From the NCBI GenBank assembly GCA_963829585.1, contig CAWHJD010000014.1, positions 62,001 through 126,000 on the forward strand: DNA of 64,000 bases, read 5' to 3'. Both the position numbers and the translations under genes were made by a program. Positions 25,350-34,205 of this stretch are shown here, one piece after another. The notes beneath the pieces are model-generated. The model had not been told where the DNA came from and did not search any database. It saw only the letters and a program-made list of their open reading frames with translations. This DNA comes from Sva-07 sp963829585 (GTDB lineage Bacteria > Actinomycetota > Acidimicrobiia > Acidimicrobiales > Ilumatobacteraceae). Within the stretch, counting starts at the first letter, position 1. Every line of letters begins with the position of its first letter.

Positions 25350-26379
25350 GGAACCAGATGTATCCGACAACGAGTCGTCCCGTGCGCGTTCCATCGTGGC
25401 CGAACTCGGTGTTTCCGAGAATGTTCGACTCGCGGAAGAACTGGTTTCCGAAGCGCTCGGGCTCATCGCAGATCAGCCTGACACGCTCGATCTCAAGATC
25501 GCCACTGCTGCTCTCACCGAGATGCGCGACGCCTACGCGATGTTCGCCCCGTACAAGCACCGACGCAAGGTCTCGATCTTCGGGTCCGCGCGCACGAGTG
25601 CCGTCGATCCGCTGTACGGCCTGACGAGGCAGCTCGCTGCGACCCTGGCCGAACGGGGCTGGATGACCGTCACCGGCGCCGGACCGGGGATCATGCAGGC
25701 CGGCATGGAGGGGGCCGGACGGGAGAACTCGATCGGCGTCTCCATCCGACTGCCGTTCGAGACCGGCGCGAACTCGATCATCGCCGGCGACGAGAAGCAC
25801 GTCAGCATGAAGTACTTCTTCACCCGCAAGGTGATGCTCATCAAGGAATCGCAGGGCTTCGTCTGCCTCCCCGGTGGGTTCGGCACGCTCGACGAGATGT
25901 TCGAGCTGCTCACGCTCACCCAGACCGGCAAGGGCGTCCCCGTGCCGATCGTGCTCCTGGACGCACCGGGTGATCCGTTCTGGGAGGGTGTCGACACGTT
26001 CGTGCGCCAACAGTTGATCGCGCGGGGTCTCGTCTCGGCCACCGACGTCGACCTCTACACGATCACCAATTCCTGTACCGAGGCAGCGAACATCATCGAC
26101 GGCTTCTACGCCAACTACGACTCGATCCGGTACGTCGGTGACCAGTTGGTCATCCGGATGCGGCAGGGACCGGACGACGCGCAACTCGCCGAACTCAACG
26201 AACGATTCGGTCACCTGACCGTGCGGGGTGGGATCGAGCTGGCCGAGCCATTCAAGATCGAGCGACGCGACGACGACAAGGTCGACCTCGATCGCATCGC
26301 ACTCGTCTTCGCGAAGCGCGGCTACAGCGACCTCGTGGAGATGATCCGTGTGATCAACGGCTACGTCTCGTCGAGCTGA
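25348..26379 (+). CDS. LOG-family (Rossmann-fold nucleotide-binding) protein
   Basis: A 343-residue member of the LOG/lysine decarboxylase-like family, whose characterised members cleave ribose-5-phosphate from nucleotides (cytokinin activation, PpnN-type nucleosidases). The Rossmann phrase VSIFGSART and TVTGAGPGIMQAGMEGA lead to the signature PGGFGTLDE at about 175-183. It is longer than classic 190-residue LOG proteins, with a helical N-terminus of about 70 residues and a C-terminal extension of about 110 ending in an FAKRGYSDLVEMI helix. The start is either ATG 25348, overlapping the divergent start codon, or GTG 25396. Its end overlaps the small gene on the other strand by 19 nt. Confidence 0.88.
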   Translation: MEPDVSDNESSRARSIVAELGVSENVRLAEELVSEALGLIADQPDTLDLKIATAALTEMRDAYAMFAPYKHRRKVSIFGSARTSAVDPLYGLTRQLAATLAERGWMTVTGAGPGIMQAGMEGAGRENSIGVSIRLPFETGANSIIAGDEKHVSMKYFFTRKVMLIKESQGFVCLPGGFGTLDEMFELLTLTQTGKGVPVPIVLLDAPGDPFWEGVDTFVRQQLIARGLVSATDVDLYTITNSCTEAANIIDGFYANYDSIRYVGDQLVIRMRQGPDDAQLAELNERFGHLTVRGGIELAEPFKIERRDDDKVDLDRIALVFAKRGYSDLVEMIRVINGYVSSS

Positions 26380-26558
26380 CGGAGCACGGCGGTCGCCTTC
26401 TCGATCGCGCGACGCGCCTGCATCAGCTTCTTGTCGTCCGGCGGGCGGGTGACCTCTCCGTCGGCGACAGCTTCGCGTAGACGGTCGAAGGCGAGTTCGT
26501 CGAGATCGGCGGCGATCGCCTCGAGCCGCTCGATGAATTCTTCGTAGTCCCCTGTCAT
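26361..26558 (-). CDS. Small helical protein, unknown function
   Basis: A 65-residue, wholly helical, charged protein (YEEFIERLEAIAADLDELAFDRLREAVADG, later KKLMQARRAIEKATAVLRQLDE). I do not recognise a family, though small proteins of this pattern often accompany actinobacterial exonuclease VII or oxidoreductase genes. ATG 26558 overlaps the stop of glcF by 4 nt, so it is translated with GlcF. Its 3' end overlaps the convergent LOG gene by 19 nt. Confidence 0.72.
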   Translation of the reverse strand: MTGDYEEFIERLEAIAADLDELAFDRLREAVADGEVTRPPDDKKLMQARRAIEKATAVLRQLDET

Positions 26559-27739
26559 CGCAGCGCCTCCGCCACGATGTCGACGGGGTGGCGGACCTCG
26601 CAGTCGAGCACCGCACCCAGGTGCATCGAGCAACCCGGGTTTGCGCTCGCGATCAGCGAGGCACCGGAGCGGGCGCGTGCACGGTCGATGGCTGCCACCT
26701 TGCGGTCACGGATGGCACCGGCCAGGTCCGGCTGCAGCGCCGAATACGCTCCGCCCGCGCCGCAGCAGAGACCGTCGTCGTCGAGCTCGACGACGTCGGC
26801 GACGTGACCGACGAGCACTCGCACCGGTTCGTGCGCCCGCTGGACATGGCGGAGATGACACGGGTCCTGGACGATGACGGACGAGCGTGGCCTCGATGGC
26901 GCCGGGAGCAGGTCGATGCGCTCGGCGAGCCACTCGTCGATGTCGCGTACCCGTGCGCTGAACCGCTTCGCAGCGTCGGTACCGACGAGTTCGCCGTAGT
27001 CCTTCATCGCCGCGCCGCAGCCCGCAGAGTTGACGAGGATCGCCGCATCGCCGGGCATCGACGCCATCGTTCGCTCGGCGAGAGCAACGGCGTCGTCGTG
27101 GAGCCCGGCATGGACGTGCAGTGCCCCGCAACAGGCGCCCTGCGATCCGGGAACGGCGAAGGTGGCGCCCGTGAGCGTGATCAGCTCCGCGGTGTTGTGG
27201 TGGGTGTCGCGCTGCCACGCGTCCATCACGCAGCCGGTGAACAGCCAGACGTCGGTGCCGGTCGACTCGACACGTGCGGGACGTCGCAGTGGCAGGTCGG
27301 CCAGCCCGAAACGGCGCGGGACGACTCGGAGACGCTGCAGGCCGGCGAGCAAGGAGGATCCGACCAGCAACGTCCGGTGGTGGCCCAGGACGCGGAAGCC
27401 GAGGCGCTGCCACCAGGGCGTGATCGTGCCGCTCGCTGCCAGCGCGGTCCGAGTCTCCTCCATCAGCGCACCGAAGTGCACCCCGCTCGGGCATGCCGGC
27501 TCGCACCCCCGGCACTGCACGCAGGTCTCCATGAAGTCGACGAAGAGGTCGTCGACGGGCATCGCACCGCTGTCGACCGCCCGCATGGCATCGATCCGGC
27601 CGCGTGGCGAGTACTTCTCCTCACCGCTGACCCGGAACGTGGGACAGTGCGGCAGGCACAGTCCGCAGCTCACGCACGTCGACAACAGCTCGGAGTCCAG
27701 ACCGAGCACGGACAGACCGGTCGTCGGTGCGGAGTCCAT
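26555..27739 (-). CDS. glcF: Glycolate oxidase iron-sulfur subunit GlcF
   Basis: A 394-residue Fe-S subunit that passes electrons from the flavin subunits GlcD/GlcE to quinone. Two ferredoxin-type motifs lie at the N-terminus: CVSCGLCLPHCP (Cys 22, 25, 28, 32) and CVQCRGCEPACP (from about residue 73). Two CCG domains follow (GACCGALHVHAG, QDPCHLRHVQ, GLCCGAGGAYS, ANPGCSMHL), which is the heterodisulfide-reductase-like end typical of GlcF. ATG 27739 gives the normal length. GlcD and GlcE lie 4-6 kb away on the same strand, separated by unrelated genes. It could instead be a lactate-utilisation LutA-type subunit, but two CxxCxxCxxxCP motifs plus nearby glcDE favour GlcF. Confidence 0.87.
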   Translation of the reverse strand: MDSAPTTGLSVLGLDSELLSTCVSCGLCLPHCPTFRVSGEEKYSPRGRIDAMRAVDSGAMPVDDLFVDFMETCVQCRGCEPACPSGVHFGALMEETRTALAASGTITPWWQRLGFRVLGHHRTLLVGSSLLAGLQRLRVVPRRFGLADLPLRRPARVESTGTDVWLFTGCVMDAWQRDTHHNTAELITLTGATFAVPGSQGACCGALHVHAGLHDDAVALAERTMASMPGDAAILVNSAGCGAAMKDYGELVGTDAAKRFSARVRDIDEWLAERIDLLPAPSRPRSSVIVQDPCHLRHVQRAHEPVRVLVGHVADVVELDDDGLCCGAGGAYSALQPDLAGAIRDRKVAAIDRARARSGASLIASANPGCSMHLGAVLDCEVRHPVDIVAEALR

Positions 27740-27894
27740 CGACGAAACCGTAGCGCCACCGTTCCGTGCGGGTCTGGTCCCGGACGCCGGGACGTAATCC
27801 GCACTGATCGGGTCGGCTGGGGACAGGCGGTGGAGACGCTCGGTGGGGACGCTGCGGCACGACACGATGGAACCTCGGGGCATACTCGTGGCTC

Positions 27895-28713
27895 ATGCCC
27901 GAAGGCCACACGATCCACCGCATCGCTCGCGACCACACACAGCTCCTCGCCGGACGCGTCATCCGAGTGTCGAGCCCGCAGGGACGGTTCGCGACCGACG
28001 CCGCACGCGTCGACGGTGCCGTCCTCGAACGAATCCAGCCGGTCGGCAAACATCTCTTCTACGAGTGGTCGACCGGCGATGTCGGCCACGTCCACCTGGG
28101 CCTCTTCGGCAAGTACCGGGTGCAGGAGACCGATGGATCGCCCGAGCCGATCGGCGAAGTGCGTATGCGCCTCCAGACGACGCCCGACGAGGAACGCGAT
28201 GCGTTCGTGACGGTCGATCTCAGTGGACCCACCGCGTGCTCGATCGATCCCCCCGCGGTGCGCCGTGAGATCCTCGCCCGTCTCGGGCCCGATCCGATCC
28301 GCCGCGGGTCCAAGCCGGACCGGATGATCGAGAAGATCAGACGAAGCTCCCGGGGTATCGGGGATCTCCTGATGGATCAGTCCGTGGTGAGCGGGGTGGG
28401 GAACGTCTACCGGGCCGAGGCACTCTTCGTGACGGGCATCCACCCGCTCCGCCCGGGCTCGGAATGCGACGTCGCAGAGCTCGAGGTGCTCTGGGCCACC
28501 GTCCAGCGCATGCTCCGCCAGGGCGTGAAGGACGGCCGTATCGTCACGGTCAGCCGCAGGGACCTCGGCGTCGGCTCCAACGCGTACATTCCGCGCCGCG
28601 AAGCCACGTACGCCTACAAGCGTGACCGGTGTCTTCGATGCGGTGACGAGATTCGGCGCATCGAGATCGCCAACCGCACCTGCTACTACTGCCCAACGGA
28701 TCAGCCGGCCTGA
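27895..28713 (+). CDS. nei: Fpg/Nei-family DNA glycosylase (endonuclease VIII type)
   Basis: A 272-residue base-excision repair enzyme that removes oxidised bases and cuts the strand. Mature Pro2-Glu3 (MPEGHTI) are the catalytic nucleophile and acid of the family, and GKHLFYEW carries the conserved Lys. The H2TH region is IRRSSRGIGDLLMDQSVVSGVGNVYRAEAL. A C-terminal zinc finger CLRCG...CYYC is complete. PEGH rather than PELP marks the Nei branch. ATG 27895 is certain because Pro must be residue 2. It stands alone, divergent from glcF. Confidence 0.95.
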   Translation: MPEGHTIHRIARDHTQLLAGRVIRVSSPQGRFATDAARVDGAVLERIQPVGKHLFYEWSTGDVGHVHLGLFGKYRVQETDGSPEPIGEVRMRLQTTPDEERDAFVTVDLSGPTACSIDPPAVRREILARLGPDPIRRGSKPDRMIEKIRRSSRGIGDLLMDQSVVSGVGNVYRAEALFVTGIHPLRPGSECDVAELEVLWATVQRMLRQGVKDGRIVTVSRRDLGVGSNAYIPRREATYAYKRDRCLRCGDEIRRIEIANRTCYYCPTDQPA

Positions 28714-28746
28714 CGCCGACCTCCGTTGGCCGCGTAGCCTGGTGCA

Positions 28747-30135
28747 ATGACCGCCGTCGACCTCATTCCCGACATCGTCCGAGAACTCCGCGAAGGCTTC
28801 CGCTCCGGCGTGTTGCGTGACAACGAACAGCGTGCCGCCCAGCTCCGTCGGCTGCGGGCACTGTTCGTCGAACAGGAGGACCGGCTGATCGACGCGCTCG
28901 TCGCCGACGTCGGCAAGCCGCGCATCGAGGCGTACACCACGGAGATCGCGTTCACGATCAACGAGATCGACCACACCCTGAAGCACCTCGACTCGTGGAC
29001 CAAGCCCGGCAAGGTCAAGGTCCCGATGACCTTCAAGCCGGGCTCGGCCCACCTCCACCCGGAACCACTGGGCACCGTCTGCATCATCGCCCCCTGGAAC
29101 TACCCGGTGCAGCTCCTCTTCGCTCCGCTCGTGCCGGCACTCGCGGCGGGCAACACCGCCGTACTGAAGCCGTCCGAGGTCACCCCGACCGTGGCTGCGC
29201 TCGTCGAGGAGTTGGTGCCGAAGTACTTCCGTGCCGACACGGTCGCCGTCGTCACCGGTGCCGTCGACGAGACCACCGCCCTGCTCGAGCAGCGCTTCGA
29301 CCACATCTTCTACACCGGCAACGGCAAGGTCGGACGCGTCGTGATGCGTGCGGCGGCGGAGTACCTCACGCCGGTCACCCTGGAGCTGGGTGGCAAGAGT
29401 CCGGCGATCGTGGCCGCCGATGCCAACATCAAGGTGACTGCGAAGCGCATCGCCTGGGCGAAGTTCATCAACGCCGGCCAGACGTGCGTCGCGCCGGACT
29501 ACGTGCTCGTCGAGGAATCGGTCGAGGACGAGCTCGTGTCCGCACTCGCCGACGCCGTCACCACGTTCTACGGAGCCGATCCACGCCGGTCACCCGACTA
29601 CGCCCGCATCGTCAACGAACGCCACCACGACCGGCTGATGCAGCTGCTGGAGGCGGGCGGCTACGACGCCACCGTCATCGGCGGTTCGGGGGACCGCGAC
29701 AGCCGGTACCTGGCGCCGACGGTCCTTGCCGGCGTCAAGCCCGATGCAGCCGTGATGGAGGACGAGATCTTCGGACCCATCCTCCCCGTGCTCGCGGTCG
29801 GCAGCGTCGACGAAGCCATCCGGTTCGTCAACGACCGCGAGAAGCCGCTCGCTCTCTACGCCTTCAGCTCGAGCCACGACGTGCTCGACCATGTGGTGGC
29901 CAACACCTCGGCCGGTGGCGTCACACTCAATCACGCCGTGCTGCACCTCGCAGTTCCCGATCTGCCGTTCGGTGGCGTCGGCGCGAGCGGGATGGGCAGC
30001 TATCACGGCAAGGCCGGCTTCGACACGTTCACGCACTACAAGGCGGTGCTGGACAAGCCGACCCGGCCCGACCCGGCGCTCATGTACCCGCCCTACACGT
30101 CGTTCAAGCAGAAGATCCTTCGCAGGTTCCTCTGA
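28747..30135 (+). CDS. Aldehyde dehydrogenase (class 3 type)
   Basis: A 462-residue NAD(P)-dependent aldehyde dehydrogenase that oxidises aldehydes to acids. Visible: PWNYPVQLLFAPLVPALAAGNTAVLKPSE (cofactor site), GNGKVGRVVMRAAA, the general base Glu in TLELGGKSP (E213) and the catalytic Cys in NAGQTCVAPDY (C247), plus FGGVGASGMGSYHGKAGFDTF near the end. Length and lack of an N-terminal extension fit the class 3/fatty-aldehyde subgroup; a hydrophobic tail is weak. It follows nei by 33 nt and ends 4 nt from the convergent phosphotransferase. Confidence 0.96.
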   Translation: MTAVDLIPDIVRELREGFRSGVLRDNEQRAAQLRRLRALFVEQEDRLIDALVADVGKPRIEAYTTEIAFTINEIDHTLKHLDSWTKPGKVKVPMTFKPGSAHLHPEPLGTVCIIAPWNYPVQLLFAPLVPALAAGNTAVLKPSEVTPTVAALVEELVPKYFRADTVAVVTGAVDETTALLEQRFDHIFYTGNGKVGRVVMRAAAEYLTPVTLELGGKSPAIVAADANIKVTAKRIAWAKFINAGQTCVAPDYVLVEESVEDELVSALADAVTTFYGADPRRSPDYARIVNERHHDRLMQLLEAGGYDATVIGGSGDRDSRYLAPTVLAGVKPDAAVMEDEIFGPILPVLAVGSVDEAIRFVNDREKPLALYAFSSSHDVLDHVVANTSAGGVTLNHAVLHLAVPDLPFGGVGASGMGSYHGKAGFDTFTHYKAVLDKPTRPDPALMYPPYTSFKQKILRRFL

Positions 30136-30139
30136 CCTC

Positions 30140-31036
30140 TCACTGAGCCGTCCACGCCGGCGCATCGGGTTCGCCACGCCAGTACCGCAGCCGGAGTTGC
30201 GCTTCGGGCATCGCTGCGGGGTCGGCGATGCCCGCGACGAGCCGCATGAGCGTTGCGGCGACCAACCGGAGTTCCGCGACAGCGACGGCCGCTGCGTCGT
30301 CGGCGAGCGATCGACCATACCCTGCCGCGAACGCCGGGTACTCGTGGCCGTCGCCACCCCACCGGCTCGCCCAGGTGAGCATCGGTCCGTGGTCCCAGCC
30401 GGGCGGCGCCCAGCACAGCAGGTCCCAGTCGAGGAGCGTCGCTCCATCGGCGGTCATCACGACGTTGCCCGGGTGGACGTCGCCGTGACACACCACCTGA
30501 CCGCCCAGTGCGCTCCATCCTCGATGGCGTTCGATCGTCGTCATGATGCCACGGCGGGCCGACTCGTCGAGCACGTCGGCTGTCCGCTCGAGCAGCACGT
30601 CGAAGTCCCACCACGGAAAGCTCGCGGGCGTCGGGAGCGGGACCGGATCGGGCAGGTCCGACCGGTCGATCGAATGCACGAGTCGAACCATCCCGCCCAC
30701 TTCGGCCCAGTCGACAGGAGTGTCGACCGGCTCGAGTCGGACCCAGGAGGTGACGCTCAGCTCGCCCACCACGACGACGTCGTCACGCGCCGGAGTGGGC
30801 ACGCGGAGACCTGCATCGGCGAGGAACGAGGCCAACTCGAGCGATGCCGACGCCGGCACCGACGGTGCACTGACCCGCAGCACCTCGTTCCCGGCGACGA
30901 AGATCGCGTTCATGCCGAAACGCAGCGCGTCGGGCGCCGGCAGACCCCATCGACGAGCGGCCAGACGCGCCGCGCGTCCGGCGGCATCAGCGTCGGCGAT
31001 CGGCCGATCGACGTAGGCCCTGACGTCGGCACCCAT
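30140..31036 (-). CDS. Aminoglycoside phosphotransferase/choline-kinase-like protein (APH family)
   Basis: A 298-residue kinase-like fold protein. The catalytic loop VVCHGDVHPGNVV (His-Gly-Asp...Asn) and the metal-binding LLDWDLLCW are intact. A P-loop-like beginning (GMNAIFVAGNEVLRVSAPS) contains no obvious Lys, so ATP binding may differ from classic members. Such proteins phosphorylate small molecules; the substrate cannot be told from sequence and an antibiotic-resistance role is not implied. ATG 31036 overlaps the stop of glcE by 1 nt, so it is the last gene of the glcD-glcE unit and may act on a related metabolite (inference). Confidence 0.84.
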   Translation of the reverse strand: MGADVRAYVDRPIADADAAGRAARLAARRWGLPAPDALRFGMNAIFVAGNEVLRVSAPSVPASASLELASFLADAGLRVPTPARDDVVVVGELSVTSWVRLEPVDTPVDWAEVGGMVRLVHSIDRSDLPDPVPLPTPASFPWWDFDVLLERTADVLDESARRGIMTTIERHRGWSALGGQVVCHGDVHPGNVVMTADGATLLDWDLLCWAPPGWDHGPMLTWASRWGGDGHEYPAFAAGYGRSLADDAAAVAVAELRLVAATLMRLVAGIADPAAMPEAQLRLRYWRGEPDAPAWTAQ

Positions 31037-31923
31037 CAGGCGCGTGCGAAGACGTCGAGTCCGGGGTTGAGCCGCCCACCGGGGTCGAACTGGTGGCGGA
31101 TGCGGCGATGCAACTCGATCGTGTCGCGGTCGGGCTCGGCCGTCGGCGCAGGTCGCGAGTGGTGCACGATCCCCACGCCGATCTCGGCGACGAACGTTCC
31201 CGCTGGTTCGTCGCGCAGCGTCACCAATGACGATGCGGGGACCGACCACCGATGCGGTGGCAGCTCGGGAGGCGAGTCCACGGCGACGAGTTCGGCGGCG
31301 CCGGCCTGGTCGCTGAGGTCGTCGGGATGACCGTCGAGCAGTACCCAACTCGTCGTTCCGTCCCAGAGCACCGAGGTGGGTCGATACAGCTCACCCAGCA
31401 GGACCCAGGGATCGCGTCCGCTGGAGTACCACTGCTCGTGGATCGGTCGGGGTCGGGTTCGGAGGATGACGTCGGCGAGGAACCCGAGCGTCCCGTAGGC
31501 ACCCACGAGGAGCCTGCACAGGTCGAATCCGCTGACGTTCTTCACCGTCGGGCCTCCGGCCTTGACCACCTGGCCGGCCGCCGAGACGTACCGGACCTGC
31601 AGCACGGTGTCGCGGACCGGCCCCCAGGCGAGACGACGCACACCGCTCCGGCCGACCGACAGCGCTCCACCGACCGTGCCGAAGTCGGGGATCGCCACGC
31701 ACTGACCGTGCTCGGCGAGCGCTGCATCGACATCGGCGACAGAGGTGCCGGCTCCACACCGGATCGTCATCTCGGCCGCCTGGATCCACTCGACACCCGT
31801 TGGTGCCGAGACCGTCCGGCAACCCGGAACCGGCCCGCCCCGAGTGCCGAGACCGGTGATCGTGACAGGGTCCACCGCACCGACGTCGGAGGCGAATGCT
31901 GCGACTGCGTCGTCCAGGCTCAC
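31036..31923 (-). CDS. glcE: Glycolate oxidase FAD-binding subunit GlcE
   Basis: A 295-residue short FAD-binding PCMH protein. The flavin-binding part contains RCGAGTSVADVDAALAEHGQ, FGTVGGALSVGRSG and the phrase GGPTVKNVSGFDLCRLLVGAYGTLG, characteristic of GlcE. The C-terminus ends FDPGGRLNPG, as usual. The start is taken as GTG 31923, which overlaps the glcD stop as GTGA; an upstream frame exists but has no homology. Together with GlcD and GlcF it oxidises glycolate to glyoxylate at the membrane. Confidence 0.88.
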   Translation of the reverse strand: MSLDDAVAAFASDVGAVDPVTITGLGTRGGPVPGCRTVSAPTGVEWIQAAEMTIRCGAGTSVADVDAALAEHGQCVAIPDFGTVGGALSVGRSGVRRLAWGPVRDTVLQVRYVSAAGQVVKAGGPTVKNVSGFDLCRLLVGAYGTLGFLADVILRTRPRPIHEQWYSSGRDPWVLLGELYRPTSVLWDGTTSWVLLDGHPDDLSDQAGAAELVAVDSPPELPPHRWSVPASSLVTLRDEPAGTFVAEIGVGIVHHSRPAPTAEPDRDTIELHRRIRHQFDPGGRLNPGLDVFARA

Positions 31924-33380
31924 ACCCACGCGCCCTCGGGGATGCTGTGGATGTCGCCGCATCCCGCCGGGCTCGGCAGCACCTTGTGGGGGTTCGAGAG
32001 GCACCGGGGATCGAATGCCTGCCGAAGGTCGCCCTGGGCTGCCAGATCGACCTCGGAGAACATCAGCGGCATCAGGTCACGCTTCTCGAGTCCGATGCCG
32101 TGTTCGCCACTCAGCACTCCCCCGGCAGCCACCGAGACGCGCACGATCTCGTCACCGGCTGCGTGGACGCGGTCGACGACGCCGGGCTCGCGAGCGTCGT
32201 ACACGAGGAGCGGATGCAGATTGCCGTCGCCGGCGTGGAAGACGTTCAACACGAGGAGTTCGTGGCGAGCGGCGATCTCGTAGACCTGTTCGAGCACCTC
32301 GGGGAGCTTGTGGCGCGGCACCACGGTGTCGTGCAGGTAGTAGTTCGGCTTGATCCGGGCGATGGCGCCGAACGCCGACTTGCGGCCCTTCCACAGCAGC
32401 GCCCGCTCGACGTCGTCGGCCGCCACCCGGACGGTACCGACATTGCGCGATGCGGCCAGCTCGCGTATCCGAGCGACGTGTGCCGCCACGCCGGCCGGCA
32501 GACCGACGACCTCGATCAGCAATGCTGCTGCCTGGTCCACCGGCAGCCCCGCGTGGATGAACTCCTCGACGGCCTGCAGGCACAACTGGTCCATCATCTC
32601 GACGGCGGCGGGCACGATCCCGTCGGCGATGATGTCGCTCACGAGCTGCGCACCGTCGGCCACCGCGGCGAAGTCGAGCAGCATGGTGGCGACGTCGGGC
32701 GGGTTCTGCATCAGCTTGACGCACACCTTGGTGGCCACACCCAGCATCCCCTCGCTCCCGACGAAGACGCCCCTGAGGTCGTAACCGGCCGGTTCGGGCT
32801 CCTCGCCTCCGAGCACCGTCACCGAACCGTCGGGAAGGACCACCTCGACGGCATGGACGTGGGCGCTGGTGACACCGTCGGCGAGGCAATGCGGTCCACC
32901 GGAGTTGTTGGCGACGTTGCCGCCGATCGAGCAGGTCTGCTGACTGCTCGGGTCCGGGGCGAAGTGGACGCCGAGGTGGGCGATCTGCTTCGACAGATCG
33001 AGGTTCAGCACCCCCGGCTCCACCCAGGCGAGGCGGTTGACCGGATCGACCGAGAGGATCCGGTTCATCTTCGAGGTCGACACGACGATGGCGCCACCCA
33101 TCGGCACCGCTCCCCCGGCGAGACCCGTGCCGGATCCGCGAGCGACGAACGGCACACCGAACTCGTTCGCCACCTGCACGACGGCGCGCACGTCGTCGGT
33201 CGATTCGGCGAAACACACCACCGCAGCGTGGCCGGCCATGTTCGACGCGTCGCGCCGGTACAGGTTGACCTCGGCCGCGCCGTCGCGTACCTGGTCGGGT
33301 CGCAGTCGGGAGCGCAGTCGCTCGACCAGCGTCGTCACACCGGTGGTCGCCGTCGTGTCGTCGACCGCCCCGACACTCAT
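31920..33380 (-). CDS. glcD: Glycolate oxidase FAD subunit GlcD
   Basis: A 486-residue FAD-linked oxidase. The PCMH FAD-binding domain has ARGSGTGLAGGAVPMGGAIVVS near residue 85 and GGNVANNSGGPHCLADGVT. The C-terminal cap contains NVFHAGDGNLHPLLVYD and GGVLSGEHGIGLEKRDLM, with the metal/substrate His residues typical of GlcD and D-lactate dehydrogenases. GlcE follows with a GTGA overlap, which supports GlcD over a stand-alone lactate dehydrogenase. ATG 33380 gives family length. The gene begins 10 nt after the YtxH-like gene ends. Confidence 0.92.
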   Translation of the reverse strand: MSVGAVDDTTATTGVTTLVERLRSRLRPDQVRDGAAEVNLYRRDASNMAGHAAVVCFAESTDDVRAVVQVANEFGVPFVARGSGTGLAGGAVPMGGAIVVSTSKMNRILSVDPVNRLAWVEPGVLNLDLSKQIAHLGVHFAPDPSSQQTCSIGGNVANNSGGPHCLADGVTSAHVHAVEVVLPDGSVTVLGGEEPEPAGYDLRGVFVGSEGMLGVATKVCVKLMQNPPDVATMLLDFAAVADGAQLVSDIIADGIVPAAVEMMDQLCLQAVEEFIHAGLPVDQAAALLIEVVGLPAGVAAHVARIRELAASRNVGTVRVAADDVERALLWKGRKSAFGAIARIKPNYYLHDTVVPRHKLPEVLEQVYEIAARHELLVLNVFHAGDGNLHPLLVYDAREPGVVDRVHAAGDEIVRVSVAAGGVLSGEHGIGLEKRDLMPLMFSEVDLAAQGDLRQAFDPRCLSNPHKVLPSPAGCGDIHSIPEGAWV

Positions 33381-33390
33381 CGCCCGACGC

Positions 33391-33750
33391 TCATTGCCCG
33401 GCCTTGCGCCCCTTGGGTCGGCGCTCGCGCATGACGATCACACGTCCGCTCTCCACCGGCACGCCGTCGACGTACACCTGATCACCGGGGCTGACGTGTT
33501 CGTCGAGCGACACCAGACGACCTTCCCGCCGGGCGTACAGCTCGTCCTCGGTGTGCTTCATCACCTGACGGCCTTCGCGAACCGCGTCGACGACATCCCG
33601 TGACTTGGACCGCACCGAGTCGGCAGCCGAACGGGCCACCTGCGCCGGGGAGATCTGGGCGGCCGTCTCCTTGATCTTCTTCTTGGCATAGCCGGCCGTT
33701 GCGACGCCTGCGACGACACCGCCGGCGAACCAGGTCACACGCTTCATCAT
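33391..33750 (-). CDS. DUF6167/YtxH-like small membrane-associated protein
   Basis: A 119-residue protein. One hydrophobic segment lies at the N-terminus (VTWFAGGVVAGVATAGYAKKK), followed by an amphipathic helical stretch (SAADSVRSKSRDVVDAVREGRQVMKHTEDELYARR) and a C-terminal part ending in basic RRPKGRKAGQ. This matches the small actinobacterial protein usually encoded between a DUF948 gene and alaS. The start overlaps the DUF948 stop by 4 nt. Its function is unknown. Here glcD, not alaS, lies downstream. Confidence 0.76.
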   Translation of the reverse strand: MMKRVTWFAGGVVAGVATAGYAKKKIKETAAQISPAQVARSAADSVRSKSRDVVDAVREGRQVMKHTEDELYARREGRLVSLDEHVSPGDQVYVDGVPVESGRVIVMRERRPKGRKAGQ

Positions 33751-34205
33751 GCTCGTCGTCTCCGTCGTCGGTGGGGCTGGGATGACTCTCCGGCTTCGAT
33801 CGCTTCGATCGTCAGCGAGCCGATCGCCGGCGTTCGCGGGGCGCCGCGCAATCTGGCGATCGTACGCGAGGTGCCCCGGGCGAATCCGGCGGCCTTGATC
33901 ATCGGGGCCGAGAACGAGGTCCGTGCGACGGTGCTCCCCACGGCGTCACCGATCGCCTCGGCCGATCCGAGGACCCGATCGAATCGTTCGAGGTCGGCCC
34001 GGGCCTCGTTGACCGTCGCCCGGGCCTCGTCGGTGGTGTCCTGCAGTTCCTGGATCAGCGGCGTCGTCTCGGCGCGGAGATCGTCGAGTTCACGCCGAAC
34101 GTCACGCAGAGCGTCGAGCACACGCATCAGCACCACGACGAGCGCGGCGAAGCCGATCGAACACAGGACACCTGCGATCACGAGCAGGAGTTCGCCGGCG
34201 CTCAC
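33747..34205 (-). CDS. DUF948 membrane protein (possible separate product inside the rarA frame)
   Basis: If started at GTG 34205 this is a 152-residue protein with an N-terminal membrane span (GELLLVIAGVLCSIGFAALVVVLMRVL), a coiled coil (ALRDVRRELDDLRAETTPLIQELQDTTDEARATV) and a basic Arg-rich tail. This is the standard DUF948 layout, normally its own gene between rarA-type genes and the YtxH-like gene. AGGAG lies 7 nt before the GTG. It is in the same frame as rarA with no stop between them, so it may be made alone, as a fusion, or both. Confidence 0.75.
   Translation of the reverse strand: MSAGELLLVIAGVLCSIGFAALVVVLMRVLDALRDVRRELDDLRAETTPLIQELQDTTDEARATVNEARADLERFDRVLGSAEAIGDAVGSTVARTSFSAPMIKAAGFARGTSRTIARLRGAPRTPAIGSLTIEAIEAGESSQPHRRRRRRA

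Noticed and set aside
30140..31036. Reading the APH-family gene as an aminoglycoside-resistance gene
   Set aside because: Only the general kinase motifs are present and it is coupled to glcE; nothing supports antibiotic modification.
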